A stretch of 28,841 nucleotides of DNA from an uncultured Actinomycetes bacterium. GTDB taxonomy: Bacteria > Actinomycetota > Actinomycetes > S36-B12. Within the stretch, counting starts at the first letter, position 1, and every line of letters starts with the position of its first letter. Under the pieces are notes generated by a model that was not told the origin of the DNA, ran no database searches, and saw nothing but the letters and a program-made list of their open reading frames with translations. This document shows, in pieces, positions 1-7,623 of this stretch. The stretch lies in assembly GCA_937876275.1 (NCBI GenBank), contig CALFIA010000178.1, positions 1-28,841 of the forward strand, in the 5' to 3' direction. Position numbers and translations under genes: made by a program.

Positions 1-566
1 GTGAGCGCTCTGCCACGGGCGAGCGCGTGCACAACCCCTACACGAAGCTCTTCGAGGAGCGCATCATCTTCCTCGGCGTGCAGATCGACGACGCATCAGC
101 TGACGACGTCATGGCACAGCTGCTGTGCCTGGAGTCGATGGATCCTGATCGCGATATCCAGATCTACATCAACTCGCCCGGTGGCTCGTACACCGCGATG
201 ACCGCGATCTACGACACCATGCAGTTCGTCAAGCCGCAGGTGCAGACCGTGTGCCTGGGCCAAGCTGCCTCGGCTGCGTCGGTGCTACTCGCTGCCGGCA
301 CTCCCGGCAAGCGCTTTGCGCTTCCGCATGCGCGCGTTCTCATCCACCAGCCGTACACCGAAGGTGGCGGTCAGGGCTCTGACATCGAGATCCAGGCCAA
401 CGAGATCATCCGCATGCGTACTGAGATGGAGGGCATCATCGCCCACCACACCGGTCGCTCGGCTGAGCAGGTGGCCAAGGACATCGAGCGCGACAAGATC
501 CTCACGGCCGAGCAGGCCAAGGAGTACGGCATCATCGATGCGGTTATCTCCTCGCGCAAGGCCTGA
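1..566 (+). CDS. clpP2: ATP-dependent Clp protease proteolytic subunit ClpP2 (5' end outside window)
   Basis: This is the serine peptidase subunit that forms the barrel of the cytosolic Clp protease and degrades proteins unfolded by ClpX or ClpC. The frame is open from base 3 and reads ERSATGER before HNPYTKLFEERIIFLG, which matches the ERTSYG-type N terminus of actinobacterial ClpP2. The GTG at 27 is therefore an internal valine, and the true start lies upstream. Counting that valine as 1, the catalytic triad is Ser82 (GQAAS), His107 (VLIHQP) and Asp156 (IERDKIL), all intact. Actinobacteria normally carry clpP1-clpP2-clpX as neighbours; here a desaturase gene separates clpP2 from clpX. The family call is firm. 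The P2 rather than P1 assignment rests on sequence resemblance and on the position before clpX. Confidence 0.95.
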   Translation, partial: ERSATGERVHNPYTKLFEERIIFLGVQIDDASADDVMAQLLCLESMDPDRDIQIYINSPGGSYTAMTAIYDTMQFVKPQVQTVCLGQAASAASVLLAAGTPGKRFALPHARVLIHQPYTEGGGQGSDIEIQANEIIRMRTEMEGIIAHHTGRSAEQVAKDIERDKILTAEQAKEYGIIDAVISSRKA

Positions 567-591
567 TCGTGTAGCTGACTCGGCCCGCATA

Positions 592-1590
592 GTGCGGGTC
601 GAGTCGACTCTTCCCGCGTGGAAGATCACGCTCGATTCGTACGCGGTGCCTGTTGCCTGGCGAAGTGCGTCGCAGATCGTGCTGACCTTCGCTCTATTCG
701 TTGTCGGTTTCGCACTGATGCTTCAGACACTTGATGTGGGCTACTGGCTGGTTCTGCTCCTAGCAGTGCCGACTGCCGCAATGCAGGTACGACTTTTCAC
801 CTTGTTCCATGAGGCCACGCACTACTCGCTCTTTGCGAGTAGACGTGCAAATCACGTTGCTGGCGTGATCCTGGGAATTCCCTGCTTCACTCCGTACTTC
901 CAGTGGGGTCGCAGGCATGCACTCCATCATGCGACGTCAGGGGATCTAGAGCGACGGGGATGGTGGGAGATCCCGACTCTCACCACGGCCGAGTATGCCC
1001 AGTCATCGAGACGAGACAGGCTGATCTATCGGCTAACTCGGAGCCCGCTCCTGCTGTTCACGGTCATCCCGTTCGTGTTCTTCGCGATCGCGCAGCGGTT
1101 CGGAGCGCCTGGAGCCCGTCGCCGGGAACGCATTGGCGTCTGGGCTACCGACGCGGCACTCGCCGGGCTCGTCGTAGGTGCTATGTCGCTTCTCGGCGTC
1201 GGCACATTCCTTGCCGTGTGGCTGCCGGTTGCCCTACTCGCTGCCATCGGCGGCTTCTGGCTTTTCTACGTCCAGCATCAATTCGAGGATGCCTACTGGG
1301 TTGCCCACGACCAGTGGACGTTCACGGATGCAGCCATGCGCGGGTCGAGTTTCCTGCGCCTTCCTGCCGTCTTGGAGTGGATCACCCTGAGCATCGGCTA
1401 CCACCACATTCATCATCTGAACCCTCGGATTCCGAATTACCGGCTTGCTCCTGCCCATCGCGAGAATCCTGAATTTCACGATGTCGTCACCTTGAGCCTG
1501 GGGGAGTCGCTGGCCACGATCCGGGCGAACCTGTGGAATGGGGCACGCATGATCGATTTCCGTCGCGCCGATGCCCGAATCGTCCCGTGA
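592..1590 (+). CDS. Membrane fatty acid desaturase
   Basis: This is a di-iron integral-membrane desaturase that introduces a double bond into an acyl chain of a membrane lipid or acyl-CoA. Three histidine boxes are present: HEATH (residues 73-77), HALHH (109-113) and HHIHH (271-275). They are separated by hydrophobic hairpins at about 20-60 and 150-230. The product of 332 residues is a usual length. Open frame continues back into clpP2, but the GTG at 592 is the first start after the clpP2 stop; it has no clear ribosome-binding site, and GTG 646 is an alternative. Codons such as AGA, AGG, CTA, AAT and GTA are commoner than in clpP2 and clpX, which suggests a different history. Substrate and double-bond position cannot be read from the sequence. 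Similar sequences are often annotated delta-12 or omega-6 desaturases. Confidence 0.85.
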   Translation: MRVESTLPAWKITLDSYAVPVAWRSASQIVLTFALFVVGFALMLQTLDVGYWLVLLLAVPTAAMQVRLFTLFHEATHYSLFASRRANHVAGVILGIPCFTPYFQWGRRHALHHATSGDLERRGWWEIPTLTTAEYAQSSRRDRLIYRLTRSPLLLFTVIPFVFFAIAQRFGAPGARRRERIGVWATDAALAGLVVGAMSLLGVGTFLAVWLPVALLAAIGGFWLFYVQHQFEDAYWVAHDQWTFTDAAMRGSSFLRLPAVLEWITLSIGYHHIHHLNPRIPNYRLAPAHRENPEFHDVVTLSLGESLATIRANLWNGARMIDFRRADARIVP

Positions 1591-1641
1591 TACGGGAGCG
1601 TGTCGGGGTGGCCATACCGCGCGTTCGACAGTCCCTCAGGG

Positions 1642-1672
1642 TACGGTCTAAGCAGCCCAGATCCCCTCTGGG
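1642..1672 (+). promoter_or_regulatory. Candidate clpX promoter and leader hairpin
   Basis: TACGGT at 1642-1647 fits the actinobacterial -10 pattern TANNNT and would start a clpX leader of about 50 bases. Just inside that leader, CCCAGA (1656-1661) and TCTGGG (1667-1672) pair across a five-base loop. The hairpin could instead end transcription from the desaturase. I see no convincing -35 box or ClgR site. Confidence 0.35.
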
Positions 1673-1707
1673 TTATCGGGGCGTCCTTGGGCGCGAAAGG
1701 AGCACCT

Positions 1708-2997
1708 GTGGCACGCATCGGTGAGAGCGGTGATCTGCTGAAGTGCTCGTTCTGCGGAAAGAGCCAGAAGCAGGTCAAGAAGCTCATCGCCGGCCCCGGC
1801 GTCTACATCTGCGACGAGTGCATTGACCTCTGCAACGAGATCATCGAGGAAGAACTCAGCGAGGCCTCTGACGTTCAGTGGGGCGATCTGCCCAAGCCGC
1901 GCGAGATCTTCGAGTTCCTCGATCAATACGTCATCGGCCAGAACGTCGCGAAGAAGGCGATGTCGGTTGCCGTCTACAACCACTACAAGCGAGTCCAGGC
2001 CGGCGAGAGCGATCGCCCCAAGGACGACAACATCGAGCTCGCCAAGTCGAACATCCTGCTGCTCGGCCCGACCGGCTCCGGTAAGACCCTGCTTGCCCAG
2101 ACTCTCGCGCGCATGCTCAACGTGCCGTTCGCGATCGCTGACGCCACGGCGCTGACCGAAGCCGGCTATGTCGGCGAGGATGTCGAGAACATCCTGCTCA
2201 AGCTCATTCAGGCCGCTGACTATGACGTCAAGAAGGCCGAGAAGGGCATCATCTACATCGATGAGATCGACAAGGTTGCGCGCAAGAGCGAGAACCCGTC
2301 CATCACGCGTGACGTCTCCGGCGAGGGTGTCCAGCAGGCGCTGCTGAAGATTCTCGAAGGCACCACTGCCTCAGTTCCGCCGCAGGGCGGCCGCAAGCAT
2401 CCGCATCAGGAGTTCATCCAGATCGACACCACCAATGTGCTGTTCATCGTTGGCGGTGCCTTTGCCGGCCTCGACTCGATCATTGAGCAACGTCTCGGCA
2501 AGAAGGCCCTTGGCTTCACCTTCGATCTCATCGACGGTGAGCGCGAGGAAGACGAGCGCGACATGACCGATGTCTTCCAGTACGCGATGCCCGAGGATCT
2601 CCTGAAGTTCGGCATGATCCCGGAGTTCATCGGCCGCCTGCCCGTCTTTACCGCCGTGGCCAAGCTTGATCGCGAGGCACTGGTCTCCGTGCTTACCGAG
2701 CCGAAGAACGCGCTGGTCAAGCAGTACCAGCGACTGTTCGAGCTCGATGGCGTTGAGCTCGAGTTCACCGAGGATTCCCTCGACGAGATTGCCGACCTCG
2801 CCCTGCTGCGCGGTACGGGTGCACGTGGCCTGCGTGCGATCCTCGAGGAGACTCTGCTGAACGTGATGTACGACGTTCCAAGTCGCGAGGATGTCGCCAA
2901 GGTCGTCATCAACGCCGATGTCGTCAAGCACAACGTGAATCCGACCCTGATCGCTCGCGAGGCTCCGCGCCGGGTGATGGGCGAAAAGACCGCCTGA
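1708..2997 (+). CDS. clpX: ATP-dependent Clp protease ATP-binding subunit ClpX
   Basis: ClpX is the AAA+ unfoldase that recognises tagged or damaged proteins and threads them into ClpP. The 429-residue product has the N-terminal zinc-binding domain (Cys13, Cys16, Cys35, Cys38), Walker A GPTGSGKT at 120-127, the GYVGEDVE pore loop, Walker B with IIYIDEIDK at 181-189, the GGRKHP loop and the C-terminal small domain. GTG 1708 is chosen because GAAAGGAG at 1695-1702 sits five bases before it and translation then opens like other actinobacterial ClpX proteins. The frame stays open further upstream but without homology. It lies downstream of clpP2, interrupted by the desaturase gene. Confidence 0.97.
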   Translation: MARIGESGDLLKCSFCGKSQKQVKKLIAGPGVYICDECIDLCNEIIEEELSEASDVQWGDLPKPREIFEFLDQYVIGQNVAKKAMSVAVYNHYKRVQAGESDRPKDDNIELAKSNILLLGPTGSGKTLLAQTLARMLNVPFAIADATALTEAGYVGEDVENILLKLIQAADYDVKKAEKGIIYIDEIDKVARKSENPSITRDVSGEGVQQALLKILEGTTASVPPQGGRKHPHQEFIQIDTTNVLFIVGGAFAGLDSIIEQRLGKKALGFTFDLIDGEREEDERDMTDVFQYAMPEDLLKFGMIPEFIGRLPVFTAVAKLDREALVSVLTEPKNALVKQYQRLFELDGVELEFTEDSLDEIADLALLRGTGARGLRAILEETLLNVMYDVPSREDVAKVVINADVVKHNVNPTLIAREAPRRVMGEKTA

Positions 2998-3047
2998 TCT
3001 AGGAGGCTCGTCCTACACTTCGGTTACCTCGAAGATGTGGAGTCGGG

Positions 3048-4217
3048 ATGCGCAAGTGGATTCTCATTGCGGTAGCGGTGGTAGTGATCGCCGTTGCGAC
3101 ACTGGCCGTTCTGGCCAATACGGTGCTCAAGGAGTCCGATAGCGGAGGCTCCGGTAGCGAGGATCCCTACGCTGCCGCGGGCAGGTTCGGTTCCCATTGC
3201 ACTGACGAACCCGTCGATTTCACGACCTGGCCTTGGCCTGTCGACTCCATGACCAACCTCGTGCCGATGGGCTCAGTCTCCTCGGAGCACATTGATCCCA
3301 CGGATCATCTTTACGTGACAACAGGCAGCGATTACGCCGCTGCTGACGTGCCCCTTTCCTCTCCTGCGGCGGGTCGGATTGTCGAGGCATACTCCCTAAA
3401 GGGCATCGCCAACACCAATACCGAGTCTTCCCAGGTAGCTATGGATGTCGGGCTTCAGATTCAGTTTGGCTGCCGCTACTACGCCCGCCTTGCACACCTT
3501 CACTCGCTCTCGCCTGAGGTCGCCGCGGGCATTGGTGATCTTCCGAACGGACAGAGCAAGCAAGTGGACATTCCCGTGACCGCAGGTCAGCTCCTCGGAA
3601 ACGTCGGCATGTCCTCGGATTTAGCAATCCTTGACTTGCAGTCCGAACCGAAGTCATTCGTCAACGCACAGGATTATGCGGCTGAGCCCTGGAAGCAGTA
3701 CACGGTCGACCCGATTCCGCTGTTCCCGACCTCCGTGCAGTCAGCGTTGGCGAAGAAGAACTTGCGCACCGAGAGCCCCGCGGGTGGGAAATTTGACTTC
3801 GACGTACCGGGTACGGCCCAAGGTGTGTGGTTCCCGATGGATGCGGTGGGCATCCCGACCGGCGGTGGCGAGCCCTATTGGAAGCGCATGCTCTCGTTGG
3901 CGCCGTACTGGCTCGATTCGTCCGTATCCATGGTGACGAGCGGTGACGTGGGCGGGGAGTGGGGCTTCTTCTTCGTGCAGGACTCGACCGCGTTCACATC
4001 CATCAAAGCAGGAGCGCCGGTACGTGTGATTCCCCTCGTCGACGCGCAAAAGTGGGGCAAGTCCGATCGAGCGACACCAGAACAGGTTGCCGCGGCACCC
4101 GTGGCCGCCTACCTGGTCGTCCAGGTCGACTCGGGTGAGCGCTTGACGGCCGAAATCATTCGTGGCTCAACTCCGCCGAAAGGCTTCAGTGGCACGCCGA
4201 CGAATTACGCGAGGTAA
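3048..4217 (+). CDS. Membrane-anchored exported protein with an M23-like domain
   Basis: Residues 5-26 form one hydrophobic segment after MRK, followed by a Gly/Ser-rich linker, so the protein (389 residues) is probably anchored in the membrane and faces outward. Residues of about 95-200 look like the beta-rich core of M23/LytM domains: a PLSSPAAGRIVEAYS stretch, then YYARLAHLHSLSPEV, then ITAGQ-like VTAGQLLGNVG. The usual zinc ligands are not evident: no clear HxxxD is seen, and the place of the terminal HxH reads LAILDL. A binding or regulatory role is more likely than peptidase activity. The C-terminal half is unrecognised. TGGAG at 3038-3042 serves ATG 3048. The stop codon abuts the stop of convergent valS. 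Confidence 0.7.
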   Translation: MRKWILIAVAVVVIAVATLAVLANTVLKESDSGGSGSEDPYAAAGRFGSHCTDEPVDFTTWPWPVDSMTNLVPMGSVSSEHIDPTDHLYVTTGSDYAAADVPLSSPAAGRIVEAYSLKGIANTNTESSQVAMDVGLQIQFGCRYYARLAHLHSLSPEVAAGIGDLPNGQSKQVDIPVTAGQLLGNVGMSSDLAILDLQSEPKSFVNAQDYAAEPWKQYTVDPIPLFPTSVQSALAKKNLRTESPAGGKFDFDVPGTAQGVWFPMDAVGIPTGGGEPYWKRMLSLAPYWLDSSVSMVTSGDVGGEWGFFFVQDSTAFTSIKAGAPVRVIPLVDAQKWGKSDRATPEQVAAAPVAAYLVVQVDSGERLTAEIIRGSTPPKGFSGTPTNYAR

Positions 4218-6773
4218 TCACTCGGTCGGGGCGAGGGTAACGGCCACATCAATCTGCGCACCCTCGGCGAACGAGAGGTCAGCAATGCGACCGACGGCCT
4301 TGATGTCGCCTTCCGCCTGGCGCAGGCGTGCGATCGCGGCACCAGGTGCCGTGATCACTGCGGAGGAGACCTCGGCCTTCATTGAAGCCCCGGCCTCGCT
4401 CTTGGCCTTGCGCACCTGGGTGAGAACTGCAGCGAGATCGGTGATGAGGTCGGCATCGGCACCATCAAGGGTCAGGCCTTCGGTGGTCGGCCATGCTGAA
4501 CGATGAACCGAGCCTTCCTGCCACCACGACCACACCTCTTCGGTGACGAAGGGGAGGAATGGCGCGAAGAGCGCGAGCTGGGTCTTGAGGGCTGCCGCGA
4601 GAGTGGCCTTCGCAGAGGCTGCCTTCACCTCTCCCTGCTGGCCGTAGGCGCGCTCCTTGACGAGCTCGACGTAGTCGTCGGTGAAGTTCCAGAAGAAGGT
4701 CTCGGCCAGTTCGAGTGCCTTCGCGTAGTTGAAGTCCTCGAATGCACGCGTGGCCTGATCAACAGTGGTGGCCAGGCGCGCGAGAAGCGCCTTGTCGACT
4801 GCCTCGGTGATCGCGGCCGGGTACTCCTGCGCGTCGAAGCCGAGCACGAACTTGCTGGCGTTGAGGATCTTGATGGCGAGACGGCGGCCGATCTTCATCT
4901 GGCCGACGTCGAAGGCCGTGTCAGTGCCGGGGCGGCCGGAGGCGGCCCAGTAGCGGACGGCATCGGAGCTGTACTCGATCAGCAGGTCAGCAGGCGTGAC
5001 GACATTGCCCTTCGACTTGCTCATCTTCTTGCGATCGGGGTCGAGAATCCAGCCGGAGATCGCAGCATGCTGCCACGGCAGCACGTGCTCCTCGAGATCC
5101 GCGCGCACCACCGTGGAGAACAGCCAGGTGCGAATGATCTCGTGCGCCTGCGGGCGAACATCCATCGGGAACACGCGCGCGAACAGATCGGGATCGCGCT
5201 CCCACCCACCGGCGATCTGCGGTGTGAGCGAACTGGTGGCCCAGGTATCCATGACGTCGGGATCACCCATGAAGCCACCCGGTACACCGCGCTGAGCCTC
5301 GGTGAAGCCCTCGGGCGCATCGGTCGACGGATCGATCGGCAATGCTGACTCGGCCGGCACGATGATCTGGTCGTACATCGGGTTGCCCGCGTCGTCGAGC
5401 CGGTACCACACAGGGATCGGAACGCCGAAGAAGCGCTGGCGTGAGACGAGCCAGTCGCCATTGAGACCCTCGACCCAGTTCTCGTAGCGCACCTGCATAT
5501 GAGCCGGGTGCCAGGTCAACTGTCGCCCGCGCTCGAGTAGTTCATCGCGAAGTTGCGGATTGCGACCGCCATTGGTCAGGTACCACTGTCGCGTTGTGAC
5601 GATCTCGAGGGGCTTATCGCCCTTCTCGAAGAACTTCACCGGGTGCGTGATCGGCTTGGGCTCGCCGACCATCGCGCCACTGGTCGACAGGATCTCGACC
5701 ATGCGCTCCTTGGCGGTGTGGCTGGTCGCTCCCTTGATGGTCTCGTAGTTCGTGATTCCCTCAGCGGTGGTGATCCACTCGGGAACGTCGGGGAGGATGC
5801 GACCATCCCAGCCGATTATCGGGCGGGTCGGGAGGTTCAGTTCGCGCCACCACGTGACGTCGGTGAGGTCACCGAACGTACAGATCATCGCGATGCCGGA
5901 GCCCTTCTCCGGATCAGCGAGAGTGTGCGCGAGTACTGGAACCTCGACGCCGAAGGCGGGCGTGGTGACGGTGGTGCCGAACAGCGGCTGGTAGCGCTCG
6001 TCATCGGGATGTGCGACGAGCGCAACACACGCGGCGAGAAGTTCGGGGCGGGTGGTCTCGATGAACACCAAAGTCCACGGATCAGACGTGGTCGGGAATC
6101 CGATGCGGTGGTACGCGCCAGGGCGCTCGCGATCCTCGAGCTCGGCCTGGGCGACTGCAGTCTTGAAGGTGACGTCCCACAGAGTTGGCGCCTCCGACTG
6201 GTACGCCTCACCGCGCGAGAGATTGCGCAGGAAAGCAAGCTGGCTTACGCGCTGCGCATTGGAGTCGATGGTCTGGTAAGTCTGCGACCAGTCGATAGAC
6301 AGGCCCAGCCGACGCCACAGTTCCTCAAAGACGACCTCGTCTTCGACCGTCAGCTTCTCGCAGAGCTCGACGAAGTTCTTTCGCGAAATCGGAATCTGCT
6401 GCTTCGCATCGGGCTCGGCCGGGGGAGTGAAGTCGGGGTCGTACGGCAGGCTCGGATCGCATCGCACGCCGAAGTAGTTCTGCACGCGACGCTCGGTCGG
6501 CAGGCCGTTGTCGTCCCAGCCCATCGGGTAGAAGACCTCGAAGCCGCGCATGCGCTTGTAGCGAGCCATGCAGTCGGTATGCGTGTACGAGAAGACGTGA
6601 CCTACGTGCAGGGAGCCGCTGACAGTCGGCGGCGGGGTATCGATCGAGAAGACCTGCTCACGAGTCTTGCTGCGATCGAAGCGGTAGGTGCCCTGCTCCT
6701 CCCAGGCGGCAGCCCAGGTGGCCTCCACGCCATCAAGGGTGGGCTTTTCGGGCAGTCGCGCACTCGTACTCAT
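4218..6773 (-). CDS. valS: Valine--tRNA ligase
   Basis: This class I aminoacyl-tRNA synthetase charges tRNA-Val in the cytosol. The HIGH motif is HVGH at residues 56-59 and the KMSKS motif is at 583-587 (KKMSKSKGN). Between them lie the connective editing domain and the characteristic GWDDNGLPTERRVQNYFG segment. At 851 residues it belongs to the shorter ValS type common in Actinobacteria, not the long E. coli type. The C terminus has an anticodon-binding domain without an obvious long coiled-coil tail. The ATG at 6773 lacks a good ribosome-binding site but follows a TAGGAT -10 box by seven bases, suggesting a leaderless transcript. Confidence 0.96.
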   Translation of the reverse strand: MSTSARLPEKPTLDGVEATWAAAWEEQGTYRFDRSKTREQVFSIDTPPPTVSGSLHVGHVFSYTHTDCMARYKRMRGFEVFYPMGWDDNGLPTERRVQNYFGVRCDPSLPYDPDFTPPAEPDAKQQIPISRKNFVELCEKLTVEDEVVFEELWRRLGLSIDWSQTYQTIDSNAQRVSQLAFLRNLSRGEAYQSEAPTLWDVTFKTAVAQAELEDRERPGAYHRIGFPTTSDPWTLVFIETTRPELLAACVALVAHPDDERYQPLFGTTVTTPAFGVEVPVLAHTLADPEKGSGIAMICTFGDLTDVTWWRELNLPTRPIIGWDGRILPDVPEWITTAEGITNYETIKGATSHTAKERMVEILSTSGAMVGEPKPITHPVKFFEKGDKPLEIVTTRQWYLTNGGRNPQLRDELLERGRQLTWHPAHMQVRYENWVEGLNGDWLVSRQRFFGVPIPVWYRLDDAGNPMYDQIIVPAESALPIDPSTDAPEGFTEAQRGVPGGFMGDPDVMDTWATSSLTPQIAGGWERDPDLFARVFPMDVRPQAHEIIRTWLFSTVVRADLEEHVLPWQHAAISGWILDPDRKKMSKSKGNVVTPADLLIEYSSDAVRYWAASGRPGTDTAFDVGQMKIGRRLAIKILNASKFVLGFDAQEYPAAITEAVDKALLARLATTVDQATRAFEDFNYAKALELAETFFWNFTDDYVELVKERAYGQQGEVKAASAKATLAAALKTQLALFAPFLPFVTEEVWSWWQEGSVHRSAWPTTEGLTLDGADADLITDLAAVLTQVRKAKSEAGASMKAEVSSAVITAPGAAIARLRQAEGDIKAVGRIADLSFAEGAQIDVAVTLAPTE

Positions 6774-6780
6774 GAGGGAA

Positions 6781-6786
6781 ATCCTA
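6781..6786 (-). promoter_or_regulatory. -10 box of valS (TAGGAT), leaderless start
   Basis: On the minus strand TAGGAT ends seven bases before the valS ATG. No -35 consensus is evident. Confidence 0.55.
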
Positions 6787-6837
6787 TTGAGCGGAGCCGA
6801 GAGCGCTCGAGGCGGCGGTTTTGCCTCATGCTCTCCC

Positions 6838-6843
6838 TAGTAT
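6838..6843 (+). promoter_or_regulatory. -10 box of the fetB-like gene (TAGTAT), leaderless start
   Basis: TAGTAT ends six bases before GTG 6850, so transcription should begin at or next to the start codon. Confidence 0.55.
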
Positions 6844-6849
6844 CAAGGC

Positions 6850-7611
6850 GTGGACTCGGGTCAGATCGAGCAGATCATCCGCACCGGCAGTGCCCTCGTG
6901 CTCATGACGGCAGCAGCCCTGGTGGTGTTCAGGCTGGGCGCGCTCAAGTTCAAGGGCGAATTCCTGATCTCGGCCGTCCGCGCACTCGTGCAACTCACGC
7001 TCGTGGCCCTGGTGATCGCCTGGATCTTCCAGCACCCTGAAGGTGCCTATGCCTACCTCGCTCTCATGCTGGTCGCGGCAGCCTGGACAGCGTCGAGACG
7101 CATTGGTGGCGATCGTCGCGACTTCCTTCTCACGCTTCTCGCGATCGCCATTGGTGCCGGAGCGACCATCTCAATCGTGCTCATCACCGCGGCCCTGCCG
7201 CGCACCGCTCAGAGCATGCTGCCGTTCTCCGCGCAGATGATCGGTGGCGCCATGGCGGCCGCAGCGTTGGCGGGGCTCCGACTTCGCGACGATATTCGCG
7301 CCAACTGGAATGAGTTCGAGGGTTACCTTGCGCTCGGTGCGACGGTGCATCGGGCAGGCCGAGAATTCGCGAACCGAGCCACCCAGCGCTCGCTCGTCCC
7401 AGCCCTGGACCAAACCAAGAGCGCCGGACTCGTCACCTTGCCCGGTGCGTTCGTCGGCCTGCTGCTCGGAGGTGCGAGCCCTGCACTCGCCGCTCAGATT
7501 CAGCTGCTCGTACTCCTTGGACTACTTCTTGCGCAGGCCTTGACGGCACTGCTGGTGACGCGCTGGGTGAGCCCGATCGATCGATTGCCGCCGTTCGTCG
7601 TCACGAAGTGA
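6850..7611 (+). CDS. fetB: FetB/YbbM (UPF0014) family permease
   Basis: This polytopic membrane protein of 253 residues belongs to the UPF0014 family, whose E. coli member FetB works with the ATPase FetA in iron export. Supporting features are hydrophobic segments throughout, the early ISAVRALVQLTLVALV segment, the family hallmark LGAT...R..ATQRSLVPALDQTKSAGLVTLPGAF near 160-200, and GLLLGGASPALAAQIQ after it. No ATP-binding partner gene lies next to it, so either the partner is elsewhere or this member works differently. A GMC oxidoreductase gene follows after 12 bases and is probably co-transcribed. Iron as substrate is inferred from the family only. Confidence 0.8.
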   Translation: MDSGQIEQIIRTGSALVLMTAAALVVFRLGALKFKGEFLISAVRALVQLTLVALVIAWIFQHPEGAYAYLALMLVAAAWTASRRIGGDRRDFLLTLLAIAIGAGATISIVLITAALPRTAQSMLPFSAQMIGGAMAAAALAGLRLRDDIRANWNEFEGYLALGATVHRAGREFANRATQRSLVPALDQTKSAGLVTLPGAFVGLLLGGASPALAAQIQLLVLLGLLLAQALTALLVTRWVSPIDRLPPFVVTK

Positions 7612-7623
7612 TGGAATGAGCCG

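Noticed and set aside
316..591. Upstream extension of the desaturase frame over clpP2
   Set aside because: The extension is the +1 shadow of clpP2 and reads as arginine/serine-rich noise. The desaturase begins after the clpP2 stop.
5553..7040. Long plus-strand open frame of 495 codons opposite valS and running into fetB
   Set aside because: It lies antisense to clearly conserved valS codons, has no ribosome-binding site and its translation resembles nothing. High GC keeps antisense frames open.
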